Origin: an uncultured Rhizobiaceae group bacterium
GTDB taxonomy: Bacteria; Pseudomonadota; Alphaproteobacteria; Rhizobiales; Rhizobiaceae
Direction of reading: 5' to 3'
Length of the DNA: 64,000 bases
NCBI GenBank assembly: GCA_947501445.1
Contig: CANMVS010000008.1
Location: 124,001 to 188,000, forward strand
The notes beneath the pieces are model-generated. The model saw only the letters and a list, made by a program, of their open reading frames with translations. It was not told the DNA's origin and did not search any database. Shown piece by piece: positions 43,468-52,147 of this stretch (the stretch's first letter is position 1; the number at the start of each line of letters is the position of its first letter). The position numbers and the translations under genes are program-made.

Positions 43468-43561
43468 GGTAGGTGAATGTGATGGAGTTGAGGTGTCTGA
43501 TTCCAGATGGAACAGATTTTGCAACATTTACATCAGCCGGAGACCGGCAAAATCATATGCC

Positions 43562-44728
43562 TTATCTCGGTCCGAGAATTATTGTCGGATTGTCAGGCAG
43601 TTGTTCCTGGGCGGTATTGAGAGTCTGGAGATCTTTGACGATGGTCAATGCGCGATAACTGAAATCATTTTCTGGCGCTCCCAGTTCCTGTTGGCGTATC
43701 CAGTAGACCCGGTTGTCAATTTTTGCCGAGATTGAACCGCGACCCATGCGCGAGCCAGCTTCGACCTTGAAGATTGGAACACTGCGTCCGTTTCGCGTCG
43801 TCAGCGTAGGGGTCCATGGATCTTCTCGAGCAAACTGATCTCTCACGATCTCTCCTAAAAAGTGAATGATCCCGTTTGGCGAACGAAGTGTTAGGCCGGT
43901 GCCCTGTGCATTAAACAGACTGCGGCCAACAAGGCCGGTGCGGGTGAAGCTAATATCAACCTTTCCATCCTCGTTGCCTTCGACCTTTGCGTTGGTGATT
44001 GACAGGGCCTCAGAAAATGCTCTGAATTGCGTATATGTGCACCTGCTCGTGGCATCATTGCTCAGCTTAACGAGAATGTCGGTCCCGGAGTAGCGCGATT
44101 GTTGGTCAACTTTGGCTGAATGTCGATCAATTTTGCAAGTGATCTCCCCAAATGAATTCTCAAAGTTCTGGCATATTCCGCGATGTGCGCTGGAAAGCGT
44201 TTGATATCGTTTTTTGCAAATGTCGTGTGCGCTGAACACAACATCATTATAATCATCGAGTGTTACAACGATTGCTTTTACGAGCAACGACATCAGCAGG
44301 TGGATGTGGGCTCCATCACGGCTTTCGATTAGAAACGCAAAAAGTTGCGGCGTTACCTGAGTATGCATTGCCCGCGTAAAATCCCGAGTTTCGAGCGAGG
44401 ATGCGTTTGCACTTCTATCGCGACCGACATTTGCCGAAAGGCTTGCGTTGAGCGGCGACCATGATGACGCGTCGAGCGGTATGTTGGCACTGCCCGATGG
44501 CGACAAACCAACAGATGTTCCCGCAGAGTAATCACCCAGCACCGAATAGTAATTCGGGTAGCCCTTGGCGGATCGGATGACATTGGTGAGAAGCAGGTTG
44601 TTTGATGCCTGTTCGAGACCAACATTGTAGTAAACACCGCTGCTGCCTACCATGTTTTGGCATCCGGCAAGTATCAAGGACGCGAAAGCCAAACCGATCA
44701 GGTTAGCGGATGCCATGCCGACTCTCAT
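43562..44728 (-). CDS. Putative outer-membrane lipoprotein, uncharacterised
   Basis: LIGLAFASLILAGCQNMVGSSGVYYNVGLEQASNNLLLTNVIRSAKGYPNYYSVLGDYSAG; lipobox LAGC. Confidence 0.8.
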   Translation of the reverse strand: MRVGMASANLIGLAFASLILAGCQNMVGSSGVYYNVGLEQASNNLLLTNVIRSAKGYPNYYSVLGDYSAGTSVGLSPSGSANIPLDASSWSPLNASLSANVGRDRSANASSLETRDFTRAMHTQVTPQLFAFLIESRDGAHIHLLMSLLVKAIVVTLDDYNDVVFSAHDICKKRYQTLSSAHRGICQNFENSFGEITCKIDRHSAKVDQQSRYSGTDILVKLSNDATSRCTYTQFRAFSEALSITNAKVEGNEDGKVDISFTRTGLVGRSLFNAQGTGLTLRSPNGIIHFLGEIVRDQFAREDPWTPTLTTRNGRSVPIFKVEAGSRMGRGSISAKIDNRVYWIRQQELGAPENDFSYRALTIVKDLQTLNTAQEQLPDNPTIILGPR

Positions 44729-45075
44729 TTTTTTATTGTACATTCAAATGCTCTTTCAACCTGGGTTCCACGCTCACGGCAATGCTCGGCCAGCCGGTTG
44801 AACATCGACCCGGATGCGAAAATTGCTCTTCCTCATCATCTACCGGCAGTCGCTCAGCTCAAACTCGGCAAAATGGCAATGTTCCCGAGTACCCAGAAAG
44901 GAATGGATAGTGGGGACTCAAAAAAGCAAGGCTGCTGATGGTGTTTTGATCGATAGCCTCCGTTCCCATCCCTACGACCAATAAATCAGCACGCACTGAA
45001 GAACGACCGGCCGTTTTGCAGCCACAGTCCATCAGTAGAAATCTGTATGAGTATTAGCCCGTCAATGCCGTGGCT

Positions 45076-45116
45076 GTCATTGGCTCTGCATCTCAAGTTT
45101 GTTGTCGCTTTGTCTC
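45076..45116 (-). promoter_or_regulatory. 41-bp regulon motif, site 3 (upstream of lipoprotein gene)
   Basis: GAGACAAAGCGACAACAAACTTGAGATGCAGAGCCAATGAC, then 17 nt to GCTAATAC. Confidence 0.85.
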
Positions 45117-45192
45117 GTACGGTCGGTGTGGACAGCTCTGAAATTCAGGTCGAAATGTTATCCAATGCTGGTGACCCAAGCTGGGGTATGCA

Positions 45193-46272
45193 TCACAGCC
45201 GATGCTGGCGCATCCAGTGATGAATGAGGTGCTGTTTGCCGCCGACAGCCTTTGCGTTTGACGGCACAGCACCCATCGCCAGGCAATCATTTGGCGCTAT
45301 ATCGAACCGTTGACGAAAACGGCGATGGAAATTGCTTGCATCAATGTAGCCCCATCGGGAGGCGACGGACTTGACCAGACCACGGGCTGGCGCAGCCGCG
45401 CACAGCTCAAGCAGGCACCGGTCGAGGCGACGCCCAGAGATATAATGCTCAACGCCTCCGTCCTCACGGAACCGGCGATAAAGCGAGGCACGTGAAAGAC
45501 CGAAGTGCCTGCACAAATTTGCCGTATTCAGGTCAGGATCGGCCAAGTGCGTTTCGATATGGTCGCGCATTGCGAGATTCAAAGTGGCTTCAGTATTTTG
45601 TAGAACTGTGTCCTCCTTGCGTCCAAGCAGAAACCTCTGAATCAGACCGGCGAATCCATAGGAGAGATCCTCTATCTCCTGCAAATCGCCATCAGCATGC
45701 ACTGTATCGAGTGCGTCCAATGCTGTTTCCAGCAAACGCGCTTGCGGTTTTGAACGCGGGAGCGAAACATAATGCGGATCTCGCGATGGATCATACCCGA
45801 CAAAGTCATGTGGAATCAGAACACCGTTGCCAACAACATCTGTAGTCGATGTCGTGTAGCATTGCGACATATCGATCAAATGAAGTTTTCCCTCATTTAT
45901 CTCTGTTGCAATATCGCCGACAACGCCGCGTCCCTCGCCTTTGGCATAGCGTTCAAAAAGGAGGTAGTTGCAATCGAATTCGTTGATCTTTTTCGGATCG
46001 CGGGACAATACCAGCGGCGTAAACCGTACCTTGGTGATGATGAGCCGACTGGCTAATTGAAAGTCAGCCTCTGCGGAAAACTGCTGCGGTTCTGTCTTGA
46101 TACGAACATCGTAGAATGCACGTCCCAAGTCACGCCATTCTTCCAGTGAATACTGCGACACTGCATTGTTCCCCAAAACGTGCAACTTCTCATTCGAGCA
46201 TAAAGTTTTTTCCAGCAAGAGTCCATTTACTGCAATCTCCACTTGGCGGAGCAGCACCGATTTGAAGAACAT
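45193..46272 (-). CDS. AraC family transcriptional regulator (candidate regulator of the locus)
   Basis: NTANLCRHFGLSRASLYRRFREDGGVEHYISGRRLDRCLLEL...VASRWGYIDASNFHRRFRQRFDIAPNDCLA. Confidence 0.92.
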   Translation of the reverse strand: MFFKSVLLRQVEIAVNGLLLEKTLCSNEKLHVLGNNAVSQYSLEEWRDLGRAFYDVRIKTEPQQFSAEADFQLASRLIITKVRFTPLVLSRDPKKINEFDCNYLLFERYAKGEGRGVVGDIATEINEGKLHLIDMSQCYTTSTTDVVGNGVLIPHDFVGYDPSRDPHYVSLPRSKPQARLLETALDALDTVHADGDLQEIEDLSYGFAGLIQRFLLGRKEDTVLQNTEATLNLAMRDHIETHLADPDLNTANLCRHFGLSRASLYRRFREDGGVEHYISGRRLDRCLLELCAAAPARGLVKSVASRWGYIDASNFHRRFRQRFDIAPNDCLAMGAVPSNAKAVGGKQHLIHHWMRQHRL

Positions 46273-46464
46273 ATTTCCGTTTGTGTATGAGAATACTTAT
46301 CATACCGGGAACGGGGAGCCCTTATTCCGCAGCACCTCGGGCACAGATTGTTGCGTTGGCGAGAGCGTACGAAGTGTTGGATGGCTTGCACTGGAGTTCG
46401 ATCCGCACTTGGCACTCGCCCATGGCTGGGTGAAACGGCCAAGCTCAACGTGGCCAGCAATGCT

Positions 46465-46505
46465 GAGACGAACCGACAATAAACTTGAGACATTCACCCA
46501 ACGAC
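46465..46505 (+). promoter_or_regulatory. 41-bp regulon motif, site 4 (upstream of A1)
   Basis: GAGACGAACCGACAATAAACTTGAGACATTCACCCAACGAC, then 16 nt to GCTACGAT. Confidence 0.85.
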
Positions 46506-46611
46506 AGGCCAAGCATCCTTTGCTACGATCACGCTAATTGCCGTTGTAATCATGAAGATGGCCTGAAGCATTCACTACCCATGACCCGAATTGCAACTAG
46601 AGGATTATAGG

Positions 46612-46986
46612 ATGAAGACAACCCCTGTCATTTTAAGCCTCGCAATCATCGGCTTCAACCTCGCGGCGGCGACAATTTCGCCCGGGCCGGCCAATGCAGC
46701 TATAACAAAATACGACTGCACGAGCGGCTCGTGCAGCTACCGATATACACAGAAGCCTATGGGAACGCGCGAGTATCGGGGATTTTGTTATGGACATGTC
46801 CCGAAGTATGTCACTGGTTCAGCTAAAGGAAAACAGAAATGTACAGCAGGCAAAAGCCCAATGACATGTACAGTTACTGCTTATACGGTTAGCTATGACT
46901 ACGGGCACGGCAGCTGTTCGTGCACAAATTGGAGTCTGACCAAAAAAATAGATGCGAAAATTGAGTTATTATGCCCTGATGGCTGA
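46612..46986 (+). CDS. Small exported Cys-rich CTNW protein, subfamily A (A1)
   Basis: Signal peptide; ITKYDCTSGSCSYRYTQKPMGTREYRGFCYG...SPMTCT...SCSCTNWSLTKKIDAKIELLCP; 8 Cys. Confidence 0.85.
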   Translation: MKTTPVILSLAIIGFNLAAATISPGPANAAITKYDCTSGSCSYRYTQKPMGTREYRGFCYGHVPKYVTGSAKGKQKCTAGKSPMTCTVTAYTVSYDYGHGSCSCTNWSLTKKIDAKIELLCPDG

Positions 46987-47416
46987 GGTCAGTCTGCCTC
47001 ATAGAGACTGACGCGACAAGATTGCAGCCATCACGGTTGGGATCCGTGGGACCAACAAGACCCTTGGACGGTTCGGCTGCCCGATGGCCATTCAAACGAA
47101 TCGGTCCAAAAAATTGAACATAATTGTCGAGCAAGATCACAGGTATATCATACGACGCGTTCGACCGTTTTGCGGTCTTAAATCTTCCTGATCGGCATCA
47201 GCCACGTTGGAGGGCATCAGGGTCGCCAACATGATCCGCAAGGGACAACTGGGCTCTGCACTTTACGGGCACAAGCAGTTCGCGGCACCTGCAGGTTAAA
47301 TCTGTCCGAAGATTGGGCCGCTCTGACTTGTGCAATATTCACAGCAGAATCCTTCTGAAAGTTCACTCAAATGGAGAATGCTGATTGAAGACCGGCGATG
47401 ATGGAGAATAACCGCG

Positions 47417-47836
47417 ATGATGATCGATACCAATCGAATGCGTGCCGCTACGGTGCGAATTGCACTGGTGAGTTTCGTATCTGCCGGGCTCGCCGGACCC
47501 ATGTCTGTTGACGTGATTGCCAGCCCGGTCAAGTGGACCTGCAACTGCATTGCCTCTGGGCCGAATAAGACGGATACCTGCAAGTGTAAGAATCGATCCT
47601 ACGACCTGCCAAAATCCGGAACCAAAACATTTCGTGCTACATGCAAGGGTTGGGTGGACGGGGCGCCCTCAATGAGGTTGAGTCCGTCTTTTGTTGATGT
47701 CATGAGAGGTAAGAACGTCACGTGCACGATCTCATCGAATTTCAATTGGGGTTTTGTATCAAAGCAATGCACAAACTGGGGCACATCAAACAGAAACAAG
47801 GTCACCATGTCGATTCAATGCCGTGGACCGGACTAA
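47417..47836 (+). CDS. Small exported Cys-rich CTNW protein, subfamily B (B1)
   Basis: Signal peptide; VKWTCNCIASGPNKTDTCKCKNRSYDLPKSGTKTFRATCKGW...GKNVTCT...KQCTNWGTSNRNKVTMSIQC. Confidence 0.85.
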   Translation: MMIDTNRMRAATVRIALVSFVSAGLAGPMSVDVIASPVKWTCNCIASGPNKTDTCKCKNRSYDLPKSGTKTFRATCKGWVDGAPSMRLSPSFVDVMRGKNVTCTISSNFNWGFVSKQCTNWGTSNRNKVTMSIQCRGPD

Positions 47837-48003
47837 CAGGGGCTTACGAAAATCCGGTCGGCAATCGTAGAGATTGCATCGGGCTTCTTCGCATCGACCC
47901 GCAACTTCCGGATTCACTGCGACCCAGCTCGGCCGGCAGGGGAGTTCGACGAAAATACGAATTTGAACCTGGTGATGGTGCCGAAATAATGTTCGAAGCA
48001 CAT

Positions 48004-48104
48004 GGACTGTTTCACGTTTTGCCGAAAACCGGATAACGGTGTCGGCTTTTGACTTTGTTGATGTATTCAGGTTTTGCCGCACCCGTCAAAACCTGAATTG
48101 CTCT
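48004..48104 (+). repeat. RIME-like repeat, copy 7
   Basis: GGACTGTTTCACGTTTTGCCGAAAACCGGATAACGGTGTCGGC...GTTGATGTATTCAGGTTTTGCCGCACCCGTCAAAACCTGAATTGCTC. Confidence 0.9.
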
Positions 48105-48453
48105 AAGGACACTTGATTTGGATCTTCGCATCGACTTTCTTGGTCACGCTCCAGTTGGTACAAGAACAGCTTTCGTATTTTCCAGGCGTCCAGACCGAAG
48201 TGCAGGTCATCGGTTTCTTTCCGGGAGTGCAAGTTGAACCACCTTTATAAGACGGTGATCCATAGTTGCTTGGGTTTTTTCCGTAGCACTTGTTGCGATA
48301 TTCCCTTGTCCCCATCGGTTTTTGTGTGTACCGGTAGTTGCATTGGGCCGCTTCGCAGTTGTAGTTTTTGTACGCTGCGTGGGCCGTGGTATTGGCAATA
48401 ACAGCGGCGGCAAAACCGAGAACCATTACATAAATCTTCACATCACTCTCCAT
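48103..48453 (-). CDS. Small exported Cys-rich CTNW protein, subfamily A (A2)
   Basis: YKNYNCEAAQCNYRYTQKPMGTREYRNKCYGKN...KPMTCTSVW...SCSCTNWSVTKKVDAKIQIKCP. Confidence 0.85.
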   Translation of the reverse strand: MESDVKIYVMVLGFAAAVIANTTAHAAYKNYNCEAAQCNYRYTQKPMGTREYRNKCYGKNPSNYGSPSYKGGSTCTPGKKPMTCTSVWTPGKYESCSCTNWSVTKKVDAKIQIKCP

Positions 48454-48569
48454 GGGGTTTGCCAGACGCGTTCGGCTTGATGTATCTGCCTCAACCGAGA
48501 CACGCGTCGGCGTTTGATCGGATGCCCTGCCGGCTTAAATCCAAACAGAACCGGAAAGAACCGCCGTCG

Positions 48570-48989
48570 CTAGTAGCCATAGCCGCTGCATTGCAGCGAC
48601 ATTTTCACTGGATTCCTCTGTGCCGTGCCCCAGTTTGTGCATTGTTTCTGACGATAGTCCGGATGATTTGAACCCGCCGTACAGGTTACATTTTTACCCC
48701 TGAGTACATTCGTGAATTTCGCAACGGTTCTTTTGCTCGGATCCCCCTTGACGCCACCTTTGCAGTAGCCGCGGAACGTCATGGTACCTGATCGTGGCAG
48801 ATCATAGGAATAACCATCACAGGTGCAGTTGTATTTCGTTTCGGTGCCGGGAACCACGCAGTTGCACGTCCAGCGAACCGGGGCAGCAGTTGCGTTTCCC
48901 GACATGGGCACCACAAGGCCAATAAGCGCGAAACTCAGAAGCGTGAATCGTGCAGATAAATGGCAGAATCCTATGGTGGTGTTACTCAT
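48570..48989 (-). CDS. Small exported Cys-rich CTNW protein, subfamily B (B2)
   Basis: APVRWTCNCVVPGTETKYNCTCDGYSYDLPRSGTMTFRGYCKGGVKGDPSKRTVAKFTNVLRGKNVTCT...KQCTNWGTAQRNPVKMSLQC. Confidence 0.85.
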   Translation of the reverse strand: MSNTTIGFCHLSARFTLLSFALIGLVVPMSGNATAAPVRWTCNCVVPGTETKYNCTCDGYSYDLPRSGTMTFRGYCKGGVKGDPSKRTVAKFTNVLRGKNVTCTAGSNHPDYRQKQCTNWGTAQRNPVKMSLQCSGYGY

Positions 48990-49088
48990 TGTTGTTGCAC
49001 TCCTGTCATTCTTATCTCGATATTTGGTGAAGTGGGATTCACCGGATCCGGTGCCGTAACGCACACTCAAGAATTCAGTGTCGATCTG

Positions 49089-49460
49089 CTAACACGTCAG
49101 TTTGATGGTGATTGTATCTTTCTTGGCTACGGACCAGTTGGTGCAGGATCGCGTTTTATAAGTTCCATATTTGCCCTGACCGGTGTACCAAATTGTACAA
49201 GTCGTATTTTTACCCTTCTTCGGAAAATCAATGAGAGGTAAACGGCCGTTACCCGAGTCACAAACACCGCGGATTTCCTTGGTTGCGAGCTTGCCTAAAG
49301 TCCAGTTATGAGTGCACGAGGATTGCTTGCAATTGTACAATTGATAGGTAGCAGCCATCGCAGGATTGCCGCCGCCAATTGCGGAAAGAAAATAGACCGC
49401 GACTGCACCGAACAAGATCGTGGTCGACAGCGGCAGGAAATCTCTGACTGAGGTGTTCAT
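49089..49460 (-). CDS. Small exported Cys-rich CTNW protein, subfamily D
   Basis: TYQLYNCKQSSCTHNWTLGKLATKEIRGVCDSG...GKNTTCTIWYTGQGKYGTYKTRSCTNWSVAKKDTITIKLTC; 6 Cys. Confidence 0.82.
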   Translation of the reverse strand: MNTSVRDFLPLSTTILFGAVAVYFLSAIGGGNPAMAATYQLYNCKQSSCTHNWTLGKLATKEIRGVCDSGNGRLPLIDFPKKGKNTTCTIWYTGQGKYGTYKTRSCTNWSVAKKDTITIKLTC

Positions 49461-49476
49461 CTCATTTGTTTCCTTT

Positions 49477-50160
49477 TTACTCGGCGGCAAAGCCGTCTAG
49501 ATACCGTTCGATGTCGCCATAAATCGGATTGTTGTCCTCATCTTGAATCACAACCCAATATTGGCCGCCCGTCTCGTCTTGCCCCTCTGCTTCTTCTTCT
49601 TGAGACGGCAGATCACTCAAATAAAGAAAACCGGAGTCATGGTGTTTGTAGAGAGAGGCACAGCTCAAGTCGCCCATGGTTCCCAGGCATAGGGCGCCGT
49701 CCTCACCGATCGTCCAGTTTGGAGGAAATTGCGGTCCGCTCGCCACAAAGTCACCGTCCTTCAGGGGGCTTTCCAGCCAAACATGCGCACGATTGGGTTG
49801 ATTGCCGAAGCACAACACCAGGAACTGCACATCTTCTGTGTTGAATGTCTTGAGAATATCGCTCCAACCTTGGGTGAGCGCAACGTCATCATAATTTTCG
49901 GGAAGAGATTCTTCGGAAAAACTGCCGATCAACACGCATTTTTCATACAGGTGCGAAGCACTTATACGCTCGAGCGGCGCTCCTGTATCATGGATCAAGC
50001 TCGCCTGTTCCGTCCCACCCTGTACCGCTTCATCGCCACCGGCTTTTTCCTGGGCAAGCACAATGGATGTCCCTGTTGCAATCATGGCAACAGTTGCGAT
50101 TGCTCCAAACCGCAGTCCATATTTTATCCTTGCGGTCCTGTGGGTGATCGATTTCATCAA
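49477..50160 (-). CDS. Exported acidic protein, subfamily C (C1), uncharacterised
   Basis: Signal peptide; HDTGAPLERISASHLYEKCVLIGSFSEESLPENYDDVALTQGWSDILKTFNTEDVQFLVLCFGNQPNRAHVWLE...; paralog at 51434. Confidence 0.8.
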   Translation of the reverse strand: MMKSITHRTARIKYGLRFGAIATVAMIATGTSIVLAQEKAGGDEAVQGGTEQASLIHDTGAPLERISASHLYEKCVLIGSFSEESLPENYDDVALTQGWSDILKTFNTEDVQFLVLCFGNQPNRAHVWLESPLKDGDFVASGPQFPPNWTIGEDGALCLGTMGDLSCASLYKHHDSGFLYLSDLPSQEEEAEGQDETGGQYWVVIQDEDNNPIYGDIERYLDGFAAE

Positions 50161-50315
50161 ACTTTCCTTCCAAATCTGTGACGAGCGGTTTGATTCAGTT
50201 TTGCGGTTTGGAATCCAGAGGCAGTAACCATCAAAAGCATACCAAATTCATCATTTGCGCGTTTCATGGTTCGAAAAAGATCCGCGCCCCTGTTTAGCAG
50301 GTGGGTGCGCAGTGC

Positions 50316-50356
50316 GTCATTGGCGCTGCGTCTCAAGTTTGTGGTCATCTGGTTCC
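50316..50356 (-). promoter_or_regulatory. 41-bp regulon motif, site 5 (upstream of C1-D-B2-A2)
   Basis: GGAACCAGATGACCACAAACTTGAGACGCAGCGCCAATGAC, then 17 nt to GCTAAACA. Confidence 0.83.
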
Positions 50357-50442
50357 GCGCGCCGAGACAATTCTTGATTTCAATCTATGGGCGGTTGGAT
50401 ATTCGCGCCGCCGTGCATGATTGCGCTTCAGTCCACCGCTTT

Positions 50443-50544
50443 GGAGTAATTCAAGTTTTGACGGGATAGGCAAAACCTGAATGCATCAACAAAATCAAAG
50501 AGCAAAACCGTTATCCCGTTTCTGACAAAACGTGAAACGGTCTG
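50443..50544 (-). repeat. RIME-like repeat, copy 8
   Basis: GAGTAATTCAAGTTTTGACGGGATAGGCAAAACCTGAATGCATCAACAAAATCAAAGAGCAAAACCGTTATCCCGTTTCTGACAAAACGTGAAACGGTC. Confidence 0.9.
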
Positions 50545-50812
50545 GTGGACGGACCATCCTTGGATATTCGCCCGTATTGGGACTTGTACAGTTGTGATCG
50601 GCAGAGAATTCGTCGATTGATGTCAAACTGCGGTGGCGGCTTTTTCCTGCGATCCTTCAAATAGAAAATTCAGGACTGTGACCGTGTTCGTTCCATATGG
50701 CATCCTGGTTCGACCAAAGGCGTTCAAGCGCAATCTTCTGTCTTGGGAAATCTATTCGAGCGTAATTGCTCAAATCTCCTTGAAGGGAGTAGGCAAGTTG
50801 CCGCGAAGCGCT

Positions 50813-50853
50813 GATACGGAACGACAACAAGTTTGAGATGATGCGCCAACGAC
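50813..50853 (+). promoter_or_regulatory. 41-bp regulon motif, site 6 (upstream of A3-C2-B3psi)
   Basis: GATACGGAACGACAACAAGTTTGAGATGATGCGCCAACGAC, then 17 nt to GCTAAAGT. Confidence 0.85.
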
Positions 50854-50979
50854 GAGCCCGGTGCCCATATGCTAAAGTACAGGCAGTATTCGATAATATT
50901 ACGGGGCCATTTCTTTCGAAGCGACACTTGCGTGAATAAGCCGTGGTTCGTCGGCTCGGAGCCACAAAAGGAAGTTGTA

Positions 50980-51321
50980 ATGAAATTTTCCGCTCTCATT
51001 CTATCCTGCGCCGCCTTGGTAGCCACGAATATTCCCGCAAATTCCGCAGTAACGAAGTACGACTGCAAATCAGAACAATGTAACTATCGCTATAGCCAAA
51101 AGCCGATGGGAACACGAGAGTATTGGAGCCAGTGCGTCGGGAAAAATATTGATTATACCAGGCATGCCGGGCGCGCGAGTTGCCAATCGTCGGTCAAACC
51201 TATGACCTGTACGGTATCAATCTCAAAATGGTCGGGTTACGATTCATGCTCTTGTACGAACTGGAGCCTGACAAAAAAGGTAGACGCAAAGATAAGTATT
51301 CACTGTCCTCGCCTTCCATAG
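50980..51321 (+). CDS. Small exported Cys-rich CTNW protein, subfamily A (A3)
   Basis: VTKYDCKSEQCNYRYSQKPMGTREYWSQCVGKN...KPMTCTVS...DSCSCTNWSLTKKVDAKISIHCP. Confidence 0.85.
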   Translation: MKFSALILSCAALVATNIPANSAVTKYDCKSEQCNYRYSQKPMGTREYWSQCVGKNIDYTRHAGRASCQSSVKPMTCTVSISKWSGYDSCSCTNWSLTKKVDAKISIHCPRLP

Positions 51322-51433
51322 AATTGCGCGAAGGCGAAACTGGGATAAAACAATTACAGCGCAAATATCACGGCTGAGTTATGATTTGTCAGGCTGAAAG
51401 CAGGTTGGTTTCCACGCGCAGAAAGGAATCTGG

Positions 51434-52111
51434 ATGATATCGGACACCGGCAAGTCGTCGTCTAATCACAGATTCAAACTTGGATCCATTGTAACAGCGG
51501 CCATGATCGCGTTAGGCTCACCCCCAGTAGCGGCTCAGGATAACACGTCGCGCGATGGCGTTGCACAGAATGCGGTCAAACCGGATACCTTGAAACACGA
51601 TACCGGAGCGCAGCTCGATCAGATTGATGCATCCCATCTTTATGAAACATGTATTTTGATCGCTGATTTTTCGGAAGGTGTTATGCCCGATGACTATGAT
51701 GACGTGGCGATCGCCAGTGGTTGGGAAGGAATCCTCAAAGCGTTCAACACTGAGGATGTGCAATTTCTGGCGTTATGCTTTGGCAATCAACCCAACCGCG
51801 CACATGTCTGGCTGGAAACCCCCTCGGAGAACGGTGATTTCGTGGCAAGCGGGCCACAGTTTCCACCGAACTGGACGATAGGCGACGATGGTACCTTGTG
51901 CCTTGGAACTTTGGGTTCCATGAGTTGTGTAACACTCTTCAAGCACCACGGTTCCGGCTTGCTTTATCTGAGCGATCCAACGTCTGAAGACGAAACCCTG
52001 GAAACTGAAGATGAGAAAGGTGGCGAATATTGGGTCATGCTCCAGGAGGAAGACGGCACATCGCTTTTCGCCGATATTGAACATCACCTGGATGGCAGGT
52101 TGGCCGAGTGA
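51434..52111 (+). CDS. Exported acidic protein, subfamily C (C2), uncharacterised
   Basis: Paralog of 49477-50160: HDTGAQLDQIDASHLYETCILIADFSEGVMPDDYDDVAIASGWEGILKAFNTEDVQFLALCFGNQPNRAHVWLETPSENGDFVASGPQFPPNWTIGDDGTLCLGT. Confidence 0.8.
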   Translation: MISDTGKSSSNHRFKLGSIVTAAMIALGSPPVAAQDNTSRDGVAQNAVKPDTLKHDTGAQLDQIDASHLYETCILIADFSEGVMPDDYDDVAIASGWEGILKAFNTEDVQFLALCFGNQPNRAHVWLETPSENGDFVASGPQFPPNWTIGDDGTLCLGTLGSMSCVTLFKHHGSGLLYLSDPTSEDETLETEDEKGGEYWVMLQEEDGTSLFADIEHHLDGRLAE

Positions 52112-52147
52112 CCTTTGGTTCGCTCAAAAGACAATAAGCCTACATCA

